Source of the DNA: CAYWMD01 sp964458575
Lineage (GTDB): Bacteria > Verrucomicrobiota > Verrucomicrobiia > Limisphaerales > JADLHS01
DNA: 27,759 bases
Direction of reading: 5' to 3'
NCBI GenBank assembly: GCA_964458575.1
Contig: CAYWMD010000078.1
Coordinates: 1 to 27,759 of the forward strand
Numbering within the stretch: the stretch's first letter is position 1; each line of letters begins with the position of its first letter. The notes under the pieces are model-generated. The model had not been told where the DNA came from. It ran no database searches and was given only the letters and a program-made list of their open reading frames with translations. This document shows, one piece after another, positions 6,710-14,381 of the stretch. The translations under genes and the position numbers were made by a program.

Positions 6710-7825
6710 CTAACTCTTGGCCCCGAAGACCCGGATGGCGTCCTTCGTCGTGTCCAGCATGTAATAGCGTTTCCCGTCCGAACTGACTTCCACAGTGACG
6801 CGCACGCAGTCGCCTTTCATGTTTCCGGCGAGCGCGACAACGCCCAGAAACTTGCCGTCGGCACTGAAACGTTTGATGCAGGTGGGCGGACCGGATTCAG
6901 CCGCCAGAATCTCGCCACTGGAGGTAATGCGGAGGTTCTTGGGCTCGCAACAACCGCCGAATTGCTCCGGCTTGACCCGCCCGGATTTGCCGAACTTGGT
7001 CACCAGTTTGCCGTCGCGGTCGTGACATTGCACCTGATGCCGGGCGTTGTGCGGAATCCAGAGTTTGCCGTCGTAGGCTTGAATGTCCATCTGGCCGCAG
7101 CAGCCGCGCAGCTTCTCGACCACCAGAGTCCCGTTCTTCAGGTCGTGGTCGAAACGATAAACGCGATACGTGAAATCACTCGGCGATGGGCAGGCAATGA
7201 ACACATCCTGGGTGGTGACCGCGATACCGGTAACCTCGGCACGGCGGCGTTCCAGGGAGGTCTTCATTTTTTCCAGCTCCGTCGGGTTCAAACGCTTTTG
7301 CTGTTTGAGCATGTCTTCGATGTCTTTGCCGATCACGACCGGTTCATTGGCCACCGGCGTATCCACGGAGGCCACCACCTTGCCATCCTGGTCCAATCGC
7401 AGGATGCGACCGCTCCCCGCGGCAAAGATCGCACCGGCGCCGTCCACGCAAACCGCCTGCAACTTGCAAGGTTGCGGCCAGGTTTTCAGCAACTCACCGT
7501 CCGGCGAGTAAACACGGATTTCCGCCGACTCGGTCACAGACTCGGTCTGGCCGCTGCGTTCATCCTTGATCCGGTTGAATTTGCCGCCGCAACAAACGAG
7601 CAGGTTCCCGTCGCGGTTGAGACAGTAGTTATGGACTGAACCGCCCTTTGGGCCTTTGCCAATCTGAATGACTTTGACTTCATTCAAGGCCGGTTTCCAA
7701 GCGGGATCGTTGCGTAGCGCCGCCTGTTGGGCTCGCTGGTCGTCCTGAGCCCGACCCTCATCGGCAACGATCCAAGTGAAACAAAGCAAGGGAAGAATCA
7801 AACCACACACGCGCGCGGATTTCAT
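6710..7825 (-). CDS. Secreted NHL-like beta-propeller with three Cys-Cys motifs
   Basis: The 371-residue product has a cleavable signal peptide (VCGLILPLLCFTWIVADEGRAQ) and propeller-like repeats (EIRVYSPDGELLKTW, RILRLDQDGKVV, QCHDRDGKLVTKFG, KRFSADGKFLGVV). A charged helical insertion (about 168-198) interrupts the blades. The mature part has 13 Cys, including three adjacent pairs: LVCCGG (78-79), RGCCGQMD (242-243) and GGCCEPKN (292-293). Such pairs suggest metal, haem or disulfide chemistry, but I cannot assign a cofactor. From memory, GCC-P/N signatures recur in NHL-repeat proteins of Planctomycetota and Bacteroidota. The stop is followed 25 bases later by the PhnD/PQQ lipoprotein, so the two probably act together outside the cytosol. 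Start ATG 7825 has a weak GAAAG upstream. Confidence 0.75.
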   Translation of the reverse strand: MKSARVCGLILPLLCFTWIVADEGRAQDDQRAQQAALRNDPAWKPALNEVKVIQIGKGPKGGSVHNYCLNRDGNLLVCCGGKFNRIKDERSGQTESVTESAEIRVYSPDGELLKTWPQPCKLQAVCVDGAGAIFAAGSGRILRLDQDGKVVASVDTPVANEPVVIGKDIEDMLKQQKRLNPTELEKMKTSLERRRAEVTGIAVTTQDVFIACPSPSDFTYRVYRFDHDLKNGTLVVEKLRGCCGQMDIQAYDGKLWIPHNARHQVQCHDRDGKLVTKFGKSGRVKPEQFGGCCEPKNLRITSSGEILAAESGPPTCIKRFSADGKFLGVVALAGNMKGDCVRVTVEVSSDGKRYYMLDTTKDAIRVFGAKS

Positions 7826-8063
7826 GGCATTCTTTCGGCTAATCGGTTTTCGTGACCCTGTCGCCAGATCGCCTCAAACAGCACGGCTGGCCGACCGTTC
7901 CTCCTATTGACACAGTCGCCGGCAGAATTGCACGAAAAAAATCGAACTATTTTCAACCTGCGCGCGCGACGGGTGAAAATGAAAGGTTTTACGGCGCTGC
8001 TCCAGTCGCTTCGGCTTTCCAAAAAATCTTTCGCCTTTGAATCCGGATGCCTAGCCTGAACCG

Positions 8064-9269
8064 GTGATTTGCAATGTGGGTGCCCGGTTGACTTTGACGA
8101 TTCAGGATATCGCCTTCGGCGGGGAGGGCGTTGCCCGCCTGGACCAATTCGTGGTCTTCGTTCCGTTCGTGTTGATTGGCGAAGTGGTTGAAGCCGAGAT
8201 CGTCGAGGTCAAAAAGAATTTCGCCCGGGCTCGACTGCTGCGCGTCCTCCAACCCGGTGCCGAACGCCTCGAACCGGCCTGTCGTTACTTCGGCGCGTGC
8301 GGCGGTTGTCAATACCAGCACATGGCCTACGAGGCTCAGCTCAGGGTGAAGCACAAGCAAATCACCGACTTGTTCCAACGCATCGGCGGCGTGAGGGCGG
8401 ATGTGGTCGCTCCGGTTGTTCCGTGCCCGCAACCTTTCGGCTATCGCAACCGTATCATGATCCGCAGCCAGTGGAACAAACCAGAGCAGAAGCTGAACAT
8501 CGGATTCGTTCGTTGGGACTGCGGCCTGGTCGAGGACATCGAGGAGTGCAAGATCGCCGAACCGGCGTTGAACGAGCAGATCCGCCATGTGCGCGCGCAT
8601 CCGCCGCCGAAAGGCGGGATCAAGGTGGTGCTGCGCGTGCAACCGGAAGGCTGGAACGTCCCGCCGGATTCGTTTTTTCAAAATAATTTCCTCCTGCTGC
8701 CCAAACTCGTCGAAGTCGTCCGCGAGTTTTTGCGGGAGGCCGGGACGAAACATCTGTTGGACCTTTACTGCGGCGTGGGGTTTTTCAGCCTGGAACTGGC
8801 GGACGCGGTGGAATCGTTTGTCGGTGTGGAATATGACCAGCTCGCCATCAAGGCGGCCCGACAAAACGCAGCCGTTCGCGGCGGAGCCAATGGCGAATTC
8901 ATCGCGGGCAAAGTGGAGGAACTGTTGCCGCAAATGAGCCAACGCCTGGCGCCCGGCGTCACCACCGCGCTCATTGACCCGCCGCGCAAGGGTTGCCCGC
9001 CCCAGACGCTCCAATTGCTGCGCGAAGCCGGCGTGGCGCAGGTCATTTACGTTTCCTGCCATCCGGCGACCATGGCGCGGGACTTGAACGCTTTGTGCGG
9101 CGACGGTGTCTTTGAATTGGCGCGCGTGGTGCCGCTCGACATGTTCCCACAAACGCAACACGTTGAATGCGTCGCCGACCTGCGGCGCGCGAGTGCAAGG
9201 CAGCAAACTAACCTTGCCAATTCGCAGGGCATTGTTTCAACTGGGCCGGCGCATGACGATGGAAATTGA
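8064..9269 (+). CDS. rlmD: 23S rRNA (uracil-C5)-methyltransferase, RlmD/TrmA family
   Basis: This enzyme uses S-adenosylmethionine to methylate C5 of a uracil in 23S rRNA. It opens with a TRAM RNA-binding domain (LTIQDIAFGGEGVARLD). The [4Fe-4S] ligand pattern follows (C-x5-C-x2-C in CRYFGACGGC, with a later Cys in EECKIAEP). The SAM fold is LLDLYCGVGFFSLELA, then DPPRKG. The catalytic Cys lies in YVSCHPATMARDL and the general-base Glu in HVECVADLR. RlmD versus RlmC-type position specificity cannot be read from the motifs. The start is GTG 8064; a second in-frame GTG at 8076 has GGTGAT 7 bases upstream and is at least as likely. About 28 residues after the conserved end are extra, and that tail overlaps the next gene by 17 bases. 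It heads a four-gene plus-strand operon. Confidence 0.92.
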   Translation: MICNVGARLTLTIQDIAFGGEGVARLDQFVVFVPFVLIGEVVEAEIVEVKKNFARARLLRVLQPGAERLEPACRYFGACGGCQYQHMAYEAQLRVKHKQITDLFQRIGGVRADVVAPVVPCPQPFGYRNRIMIRSQWNKPEQKLNIGFVRWDCGLVEDIEECKIAEPALNEQIRHVRAHPPPKGGIKVVLRVQPEGWNVPPDSFFQNNFLLLPKLVEVVREFLREAGTKHLLDLYCGVGFFSLELADAVESFVGVEYDQLAIKAARQNAAVRGGANGEFIAGKVEELLPQMSQRLAPGVTTALIDPPRKGCPPQTLQLLREAGVAQVIYVSCHPATMARDLNALCGDGVFELARVVPLDMFPQTQHVECVADLRRASARQQTNLANSQGIVSTGPAHDDGN

Positions 9270-12201
9270 GCCGGACAGCAAGCGAAGTTTTGCCATTCGC
9301 ACCCTACCATGGCTGGTGGCGGCTGGCGCCCTGGCGGTTTTCCTGTGCACGCTCAACCATTGGGTGTCGCTTCTGAACCTGCCACAGGTCGGGCGGACGA
9401 CTGGCTGGTCCTGGCAGCCGGAATTTCAGTATCCCGCGTACTATCTGCTCACTTATCCGTTGCGTTCGCTGCCGCCGCGCTGGATTCCCCTGGGCTTGAA
9501 CCTTTTTTCCGCCGTGTGCGCCGCGCTGACGCTGGCCCAACTCGCGCGTTCGGTGGCCTTGCTGCCCCACGACCGCACCCACGAACAGCGGGAACGCGAA
9601 CGAAGCGACTACGCGCTGTTGAACCTCCGGCTGGCGTGGTTTCCCCCGCTGGTGGCCGTGCTTGTCTGCGGGCTGCAACTGACTTTTTGGGAACATGGCA
9701 CGAACGGCACGGGCGAAATGCTGGACCTGTTGATTTTCGCCTGGGTGATCCGCGCCGTGTTGGAGTATCGGATTGACGGACGAGAATCATGGCTGTTCCG
9801 CGCCGCGCTCCTCTATGGCGTCGGGATGACGAACAACTTCGCCATGTGGGGATTCCTGCCTATCTTCCTCGCGGCGATCATCGGCGTCCGCGGCATGAGC
9901 TTTTTCAACGGACGATTCCTGGCGCGCCTGATCCTGCTGGGTCTGGCCGGTTTATCGCTTTATCTGCTCCTGCCGTTGGTGACCAGCCTGTCGGACAACT
10001 CGCCCCTAGGTTTCTGGCAGGCGTTAAAGGTCAATCTTGCCGCACAGAAATACATCATCACCGTTTTTCCCAAACTGCCCACCCGCGACCTCGACAACCT
10101 GGAGTGGGTGATCCTGGTGGTCGTCTGTGTCCTGCCCACCCTGCTGTTCAGCATCCGCTGGCCGTCGTACTTTGGGGATACGAGTCAACTGGGAGTCCGA
10201 ACCGCGACGATAGTTTTTCACTCCATGTCCGGGCTGTATCTCGTGGTGTGCAGTTGGTGTTTGCTGGACGCTCCGTTCAGCCCCCGGTACCACGGTTATG
10301 GGATGGTGGCGTTTTTGACCTTCTACTATCTGGCCGCTTTGAGCGTCGGCTATTTCTGCGGTTACTTCCTGCTCGTCTTCAGCAACGTGCCGGTCCGCAA
10401 TCGCCGCCCATCGTCCTCGACCCGGACAAGAAATCTGCTCGTCTGCGCGCTGGTCGTAACCTTCACGACGCTCGTGCCCGTGGGCCTGCTGCTGAAGAAC
10501 CTGCCGCAAATCCGCACGACCAACGGCCCGATCCTGCAGGATTTCGCTGCGGCGGTGGGGTCGGGTCTGCCACGCAACGGCGTTCTGCTGTGCGACGATT
10601 CGCGCCGGTTGATCATTACGCAGGCCTGGCTTGCGCGCCAGGGACGGTCTGGAGATTTTCTGCCGATTGACACAACGGCCCTCTCCTGGCCGTACTATCA
10701 TCGCTATTTGTATGGGCGGTATCCGGGCCGGTGGAAGTCGGAGCCACCGAAGGACATGCCGCGCAATAACACGTTCACCCCGGTGTACCTGACGCAGTTG
10801 ATTACCGAACTCGCGAAAACCGCCGAACTCTGGTATCTCCACCCGAGCTTCGGCTATTACTTCGAGTATTTTTATCCGGAAACACACGACATGGTTTACC
10901 GGCTCAAACGCTACGGTGACAACACGCTGCTGCCCCCGCCGCTTGCGCCACAGACCTTCGCGCAAAACGAAAGCTTCTGGAACCGGGCGCTGGACAGCTT
11001 TCTCAAGCCGGTCCTCGCCGTTACCGCGCCGCCTGAGCCTGGCCGGAAATCGGGCTTCGTCGAGCGGTGCTTCAAATCCCTGCATCTGCCCACCGAGCCC
11101 AACTCCCAGGCTCGTCTGCTCGGGACGTATTACTCCCGGGCGCTCAACGAGTGGGGCGTGGAAGTGCAGCAAACCGGCAACCTGCCGCGGGCGGCGGATT
11201 GTTTTGCCTTGGCGCAGAAACTCAATCCGGACAACATCGTGGCCCAGGTCAATCTCGAGTATAACACGAATCTCCGCGCGGGCCGCCGCGCACCCCTGGT
11301 GATCCCCAAGTCCGTTCAGGATAGCTGGGCCGGGCAATATCGCTCCTGGGATCAAGTCCTCGGCGAGAACGGACCGTACGACGAACCGGGGTTTTGTTTT
11401 GTCCAGGGACAGGAATTCTGGCGCAGCGGGAACTACCGTCAGGCCGCCCAGATGTTCGACCGGGTGCGCACGTTTTCTCCCTCGAATCTTTCCACCCGCT
11501 TAAAGCTCATCCAGCTCGAACTACTGGCGCGTCTGCCCGACAAAGCCCTGGAACTGATCCGCGAGATTCGCGATCAGCCCGAGCATTTCACGCTCAATCG
11601 CACCAACCACAACGATCTGCTGGGTTTCGAGGGCCGGGCCTACTACCTCAAAAACGATCCCGAACAGGCGGAGAAACTTTTTACCCGTGCGGCGACGCTG
11701 GCACCGGACGACCACCATCTGCTCATCACCGCGACCGGGGTGCACTTTGAGAACGGGGCCTTTACCAATGCGCTCGCCACCCTCGACCGTCTGCTGAACA
11801 TTTCGCCCGACAACAGTTATGCGCTCGTCAACAAAGGCGTCGTTTACATGCAACTCGGCGCCTTCGATGAAGCCATCCAGCAATTCACCCGCGCCTGGAC
11901 CGTGCATACCAATGATTTTACGCCGTTGTTCTACCGGGCGGCCTGCGAGGTTCGCGCCGGCCGACTCGACGCCGCCCAGCGCGATTACGAAATGCTCCAA
12001 CGCGCGTTGCCCACGATGTACCAGGTTTACTACGGACTGGGCGAAGTCGGTTATCGCCGCAAGGACACCAACGCCGCCATTGCCAACTACGAGAAGTATC
12101 TGGCCTGCGCCGTTGCCAGCGAAACCAATGCGGCTCCTTTTCCTGAAGAAGTGGCCCTGGTCCAAAATCGCCTCGCGGGACTCAAGGGCGGAAAACCCTG
12201 A
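9253..12201 (+). CDS. DUF2723-like multi-pass membrane protein with C-terminal TPR repeats (degenerate GT-C paralogue)
   Basis: The 982-residue product has about ten hydrophobic segments in its N-terminal half (first at about 16-36, LPWLVAAGALAVFLCTL). A soluble C-terminal half carries several TPR-like repeats, the clearest at about 850-975. Layout, and pairs such as NGTGEMLDLL and LLYGVGMTNNFAMWGFLP, match the DUF2723/TMEM260 family of GT-C-like membrane glycosyltransferases, of which another member lies at 19173-23369. The first periplasmic loop, which in the family carries DSGEL...HPPGYP, here reads VGRTTGWSWQPEFQYPAYYLL and lacks the Asp/Glu pair. It may therefore be inactive or have another role. 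The ATG at 9253 overlaps the rlmD end by 17 bases; the GT4 gene starts 12 bases after its stop. The reading frame extends upstream of 9253 but that part mirrors rlmD. Confidence 0.82.
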   Translation: MTMEIEPDSKRSFAIRTLPWLVAAGALAVFLCTLNHWVSLLNLPQVGRTTGWSWQPEFQYPAYYLLTYPLRSLPPRWIPLGLNLFSAVCAALTLAQLARSVALLPHDRTHEQRERERSDYALLNLRLAWFPPLVAVLVCGLQLTFWEHGTNGTGEMLDLLIFAWVIRAVLEYRIDGRESWLFRAALLYGVGMTNNFAMWGFLPIFLAAIIGVRGMSFFNGRFLARLILLGLAGLSLYLLLPLVTSLSDNSPLGFWQALKVNLAAQKYIITVFPKLPTRDLDNLEWVILVVVCVLPTLLFSIRWPSYFGDTSQLGVRTATIVFHSMSGLYLVVCSWCLLDAPFSPRYHGYGMVAFLTFYYLAALSVGYFCGYFLLVFSNVPVRNRRPSSSTRTRNLLVCALVVTFTTLVPVGLLLKNLPQIRTTNGPILQDFAAAVGSGLPRNGVLLCDDSRRLIITQAWLARQGRSGDFLPIDTTALSWPYYHRYLYGRYPGRWKSEPPKDMPRNNTFTPVYLTQLITELAKTAELWYLHPSFGYYFEYFYPETHDMVYRLKRYGDNTLLPPPLAPQTFAQNESFWNRALDSFLKPVLAVTAPPEPGRKSGFVERCFKSLHLPTEPNSQARLLGTYYSRALNEWGVEVQQTGNLPRAADCFALAQKLNPDNIVAQVNLEYNTNLRAGRRAPLVIPKSVQDSWAGQYRSWDQVLGENGPYDEPGFCFVQGQEFWRSGNYRQAAQMFDRVRTFSPSNLSTRLKLIQLELLARLPDKALELIREIRDQPEHFTLNRTNHNDLLGFEGRAYYLKNDPEQAEKLFTRAATLAPDDHHLLITATGVHFENGAFTNALATLDRLLNISPDNSYALVNKGVVYMQLGAFDEAIQQFTRAWTVHTNDFTPLFYRAACEVRAGRLDAAQRDYEMLQRALPTMYQVYYGLGEVGYRRKDTNAAIANYEKYLACAVASETNAAPFPEEVALVQNRLAGLKGGKP

Positions 12202-12213
12202 GCGCGCGCACCC

Positions 12214-13386
12214 ATGCGGGTCACGCATGTCATCACCCGGCTGATCGTCGGCGGCGCGCAGGAGAACACCATCGCTTCCGTCCTCGGCCTGCGGCAGCAA
12301 CCGGAACTCCAGGTCCAACTCATTTCCGGCCCCACCCGCGGCCCGGAAGGTTCGCTCGAATCCACCCTTCACGCCGCGGCGGGCAGCCTGACCATCGTTC
12401 CAGAGCTGGTCCGCCCCGTTCATCCCTGGAAGGATTTCCTCGCACTGCACGCGCTCGAGAAGCTGTTCCAAGCCACGCACCCGGATATTGTCCACACCCA
12501 CAGCGGCAAAGCAGGCGTGCTGGGCCGGCTCGCTGCCCGGCGGGCTGGCGTGCCGATCCTTGTCCACACCATCCACGGCCCTTCGTTCGGTCCCTTCCAG
12601 GGCCGTATTTCAAATGGCCTGTTTCGCGCCGCGGAAAGACGTGCCGGCCGCGTCACCACCCATTTTGTTGTCGTGGCTGATGCCATGACGCAGCAATACC
12701 TTGCTGCCGGTATTGGCCGGCCGGAACAATACACAAAAATCTTCAGCGGCTTTGATCTCGCCCCGTTCCTCTCCGCGACCAATGACCCGCAGGTTCGCGC
12801 CCGTCTCGGCATCCGCCCCGACCACATCGTCGTCGGCAAAATCGCCCGCCTTTTCAAACTCAAGGGGCATGACGATTTGTTTGCGATTGCCCCGGAGCTG
12901 GTCCGCCGTTGCCCGCGGATGATCTTTTTGCTGGTTGGTGATGGTGAATGGCGGGCGCGCTTTGAAAACCTCGCCCGCGCCTCCGGGCTGGAAAAGCATT
13001 TTGTCTTCACCGGACTCGTCCCGCCCGCGGAAGTGCCGGCGCTCGTCGGCGTCATGGATGTTGTCGTCCACCTCTCGCGCCGCGAAGGACTGGCCCGCGC
13101 CCTCCCGCAGGCGCTCGCCGCCGCGCGCCCGGTCGTCGCGTATGACTGTGACGGTGCGAGTGAAGTCTGTCGGGACAATGAGACTGGCTTGCTCGTGCCG
13201 CCCGGTGATTTGTCCCGCCTGAGCGAGGCCTTGCTCCGCCTGACCAGCGCGCCGCAACTTCGCGCGCAATTCGGCGGGCGCGGGCGCGAGTTCGTGCGAC
13301 AACACTTTGGTGTCGAACGGATGGTGGACAACCTTTACAATCTTTACCGGAAACTGGCCGCCGAACAGGCCCAACGCAACGCGTGA
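12214..13386 (+). CDS. Glycosyltransferase family 4 (GT-B fold)
   Basis: This is a predicted cytosolic or membrane-associated retaining glycosyltransferase that adds a sugar from a nucleotide donor to a lipid-linked or other glycan. The 390-residue product has the N-terminal GVxGGAQ-type start (ITRLIVGGAQENT), PDIVHTHSGKAGVLGRLAAR near 90-110, and an acceptor-domain HGPSFGPF segment. The C-terminal donor domain has GKIARLFKLKGHDDL, FLLVGDGEWR, and REGLARALPQALAAARPVVAYD. In the classical EX7E motif the first Glu is kept but the second position is Gln. It follows the DUF2723-like gene by 12 bases and its stop overlaps the start of the WecA-like gene by four bases (GTGA), so the three are translationally linked. 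Confidence 0.9.
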   Translation: MRVTHVITRLIVGGAQENTIASVLGLRQQPELQVQLISGPTRGPEGSLESTLHAAAGSLTIVPELVRPVHPWKDFLALHALEKLFQATHPDIVHTHSGKAGVLGRLAARRAGVPILVHTIHGPSFGPFQGRISNGLFRAAERRAGRVTTHFVVVADAMTQQYLAAGIGRPEQYTKIFSGFDLAPFLSATNDPQVRARLGIRPDHIVVGKIARLFKLKGHDDLFAIAPELVRRCPRMIFLLVGDGEWRARFENLARASGLEKHFVFTGLVPPAEVPALVGVMDVVVHLSRREGLARALPQALAAARPVVAYDCDGASEVCRDNETGLLVPPGDLSRLSEALLRLTSAPQLRAQFGGRGREFVRQHFGVERMVDNLYNLYRKLAAEQAQRNA

Positions 13387-14357
13387 ATTCTCCCGGCATC
13401 GTCTATCTCGCCGCCTTCGCCAGCGCGCTCGTGACCACCCTGGTCGCCCTGCCGCTGTGGCGCGAATGGTGTTTGCGCACCGGACTCGTGGACGACCCGG
13501 GCCATCGCAAGATCCACGACCAACCCATCCCGCTCGCCGGCGGACTGGCCGTGCTCACCGGTCTCCTGGCGCCCCTCGTGATTGCCGTCGTGCTGTTGAA
13601 GTTCAACTTCATTGCCTCCGCCAATGGCGATGCCCTGATCTACGGACTCAACAAACGCGCCGTTCGCCTCGCCGCCATCGCCCTCGGGGCCGGCGCCATG
13701 ACCTTGCTCGGAATGCTCGATGACAAACATGAACTGCGGCCGCTGCAAAAATTCGCCGGCCAAGTTCTGATTGCGCTGCTGGTCGCCGCCGCCGGGGTGC
13801 GCATCACGTTGTTCGTTCCCAGCGCGGTGTTCAGCTATGCGATTACGATTCTCTGGTTGTTGACCGTCATCAACGCCTTCAATTTCATGGACAACATGAA
13901 CGGCCTCTGCGCGGGACTGGGGGTCGTCGCGGCCGGCTGGTTCGCCACGATTGCGGCGCTGAACAGTCAATATCTCGTGGCCCTGATTGCTTTTTTGTTT
14001 GGCGGCGCCTTGATCGGTTTTCTTCCGCACAATTTCCCGAAGGCGCGGGCATTTCTGGGCGATGCCGGCAGCCATCTGGTCGGCTACCTGCTCGGGGTGC
14101 TGGCCATTCTGCCGCATTTTTACACCGAACGGGAACCACGACGGCTGGCCGTGCTGACGCCGTTGCTCGTGCTGGCAATTCCCCTCGCCGACCTCGCCTG
14201 GGTCGTCGTGCTGCGATGGCGGATGGGGAAACCTTTTTATGTCGGGGACACGAATCATCTCTCGCACCGTTTGGTGCGCGCGGGACTCACCCGGCCCGTC
14301 GCCGTGATGCTGATCTGGCTTGCCGCCGCCCTGTTCGGGGCGCTGGCATTGCTGTAA
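13383..14357 (+). CDS. Undecaprenyl-phosphate N-acetylhexosamine-1-phosphate transferase (WecA/TagO/MraY superfamily)
   Basis: This polytopic inner-membrane enzyme transfers a sugar-1-phosphate (typically GlcNAc-1-P from UDP-GlcNAc) to undecaprenyl phosphate, starting a lipid-linked glycan. The 324-residue product has about ten membrane segments and the family motifs in order: DDPGHRKIHDQPIPLAGG near 38-54, LGMLDDKHELRPLQKF near 108-123 (Mg-binding DD), NAFNFMDNMNGL near 163-174, LGDAGSHLVGYLLG near 224-237, and the HLSHRLV motif near 291-297. The last favours the WecA/TagO branch over MraY. The start is GTG 13383, inside the previous stop (GTGA). With the GT4 and DUF2723-like genes it suggests an O-antigen-like, exopolysaccharide or protein-glycan pathway; the product is unknown. 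Confidence 0.92.
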   Translation: MNSPGIVYLAAFASALVTTLVALPLWREWCLRTGLVDDPGHRKIHDQPIPLAGGLAVLTGLLAPLVIAVVLLKFNFIASANGDALIYGLNKRAVRLAAIALGAGAMTLLGMLDDKHELRPLQKFAGQVLIALLVAAAGVRITLFVPSAVFSYAITILWLLTVINAFNFMDNMNGLCAGLGVVAAGWFATIAALNSQYLVALIAFLFGGALIGFLPHNFPKARAFLGDAGSHLVGYLLGVLAILPHFYTEREPRRLAVLTPLLVLAIPLADLAWVVVLRWRMGKPFYVGDTNHLSHRLVRAGLTRPVAVMLIWLAAALFGALALL

Positions 14358-14381
14358 CCGGGGCAAAGCCGCCTACCCCGG
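14358..14381. terminator. Possible bidirectional hairpin between convergent genes
   Basis: CCGGGG (14358-14363) and CCCCGG (14376-14381) form a 6-bp perfect inverted repeat. It lies right after the WecA-like stop codon and covers the stop codon of the convergent ClC gene. No T-run follows on either strand, so intrinsic termination is weakly supported; it may simply slow or protect the two 3' ends. Confidence 0.25.

Noticed and set aside
7907..7935. Perfect TTGACA as a possible promoter for rlmD
   Set aside because: No acceptable -10 hexamer lies 15-19 bases downstream.
7822..8022. Small 66-residue frame upstream of the Cys-rich propeller
   Set aside because: Arginine-rich composition with no recognisable domain, and no ribosome-binding site. 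It most likely arises by chance in the divergent intergenic region.
10024..11355. Minus-strand open frame of 443 codons opposite the DUF2723-like gene
   Set aside because: Its composition is that of a shadow frame and it lacks any motif. The plus-strand protein has membrane helices and TPRs.
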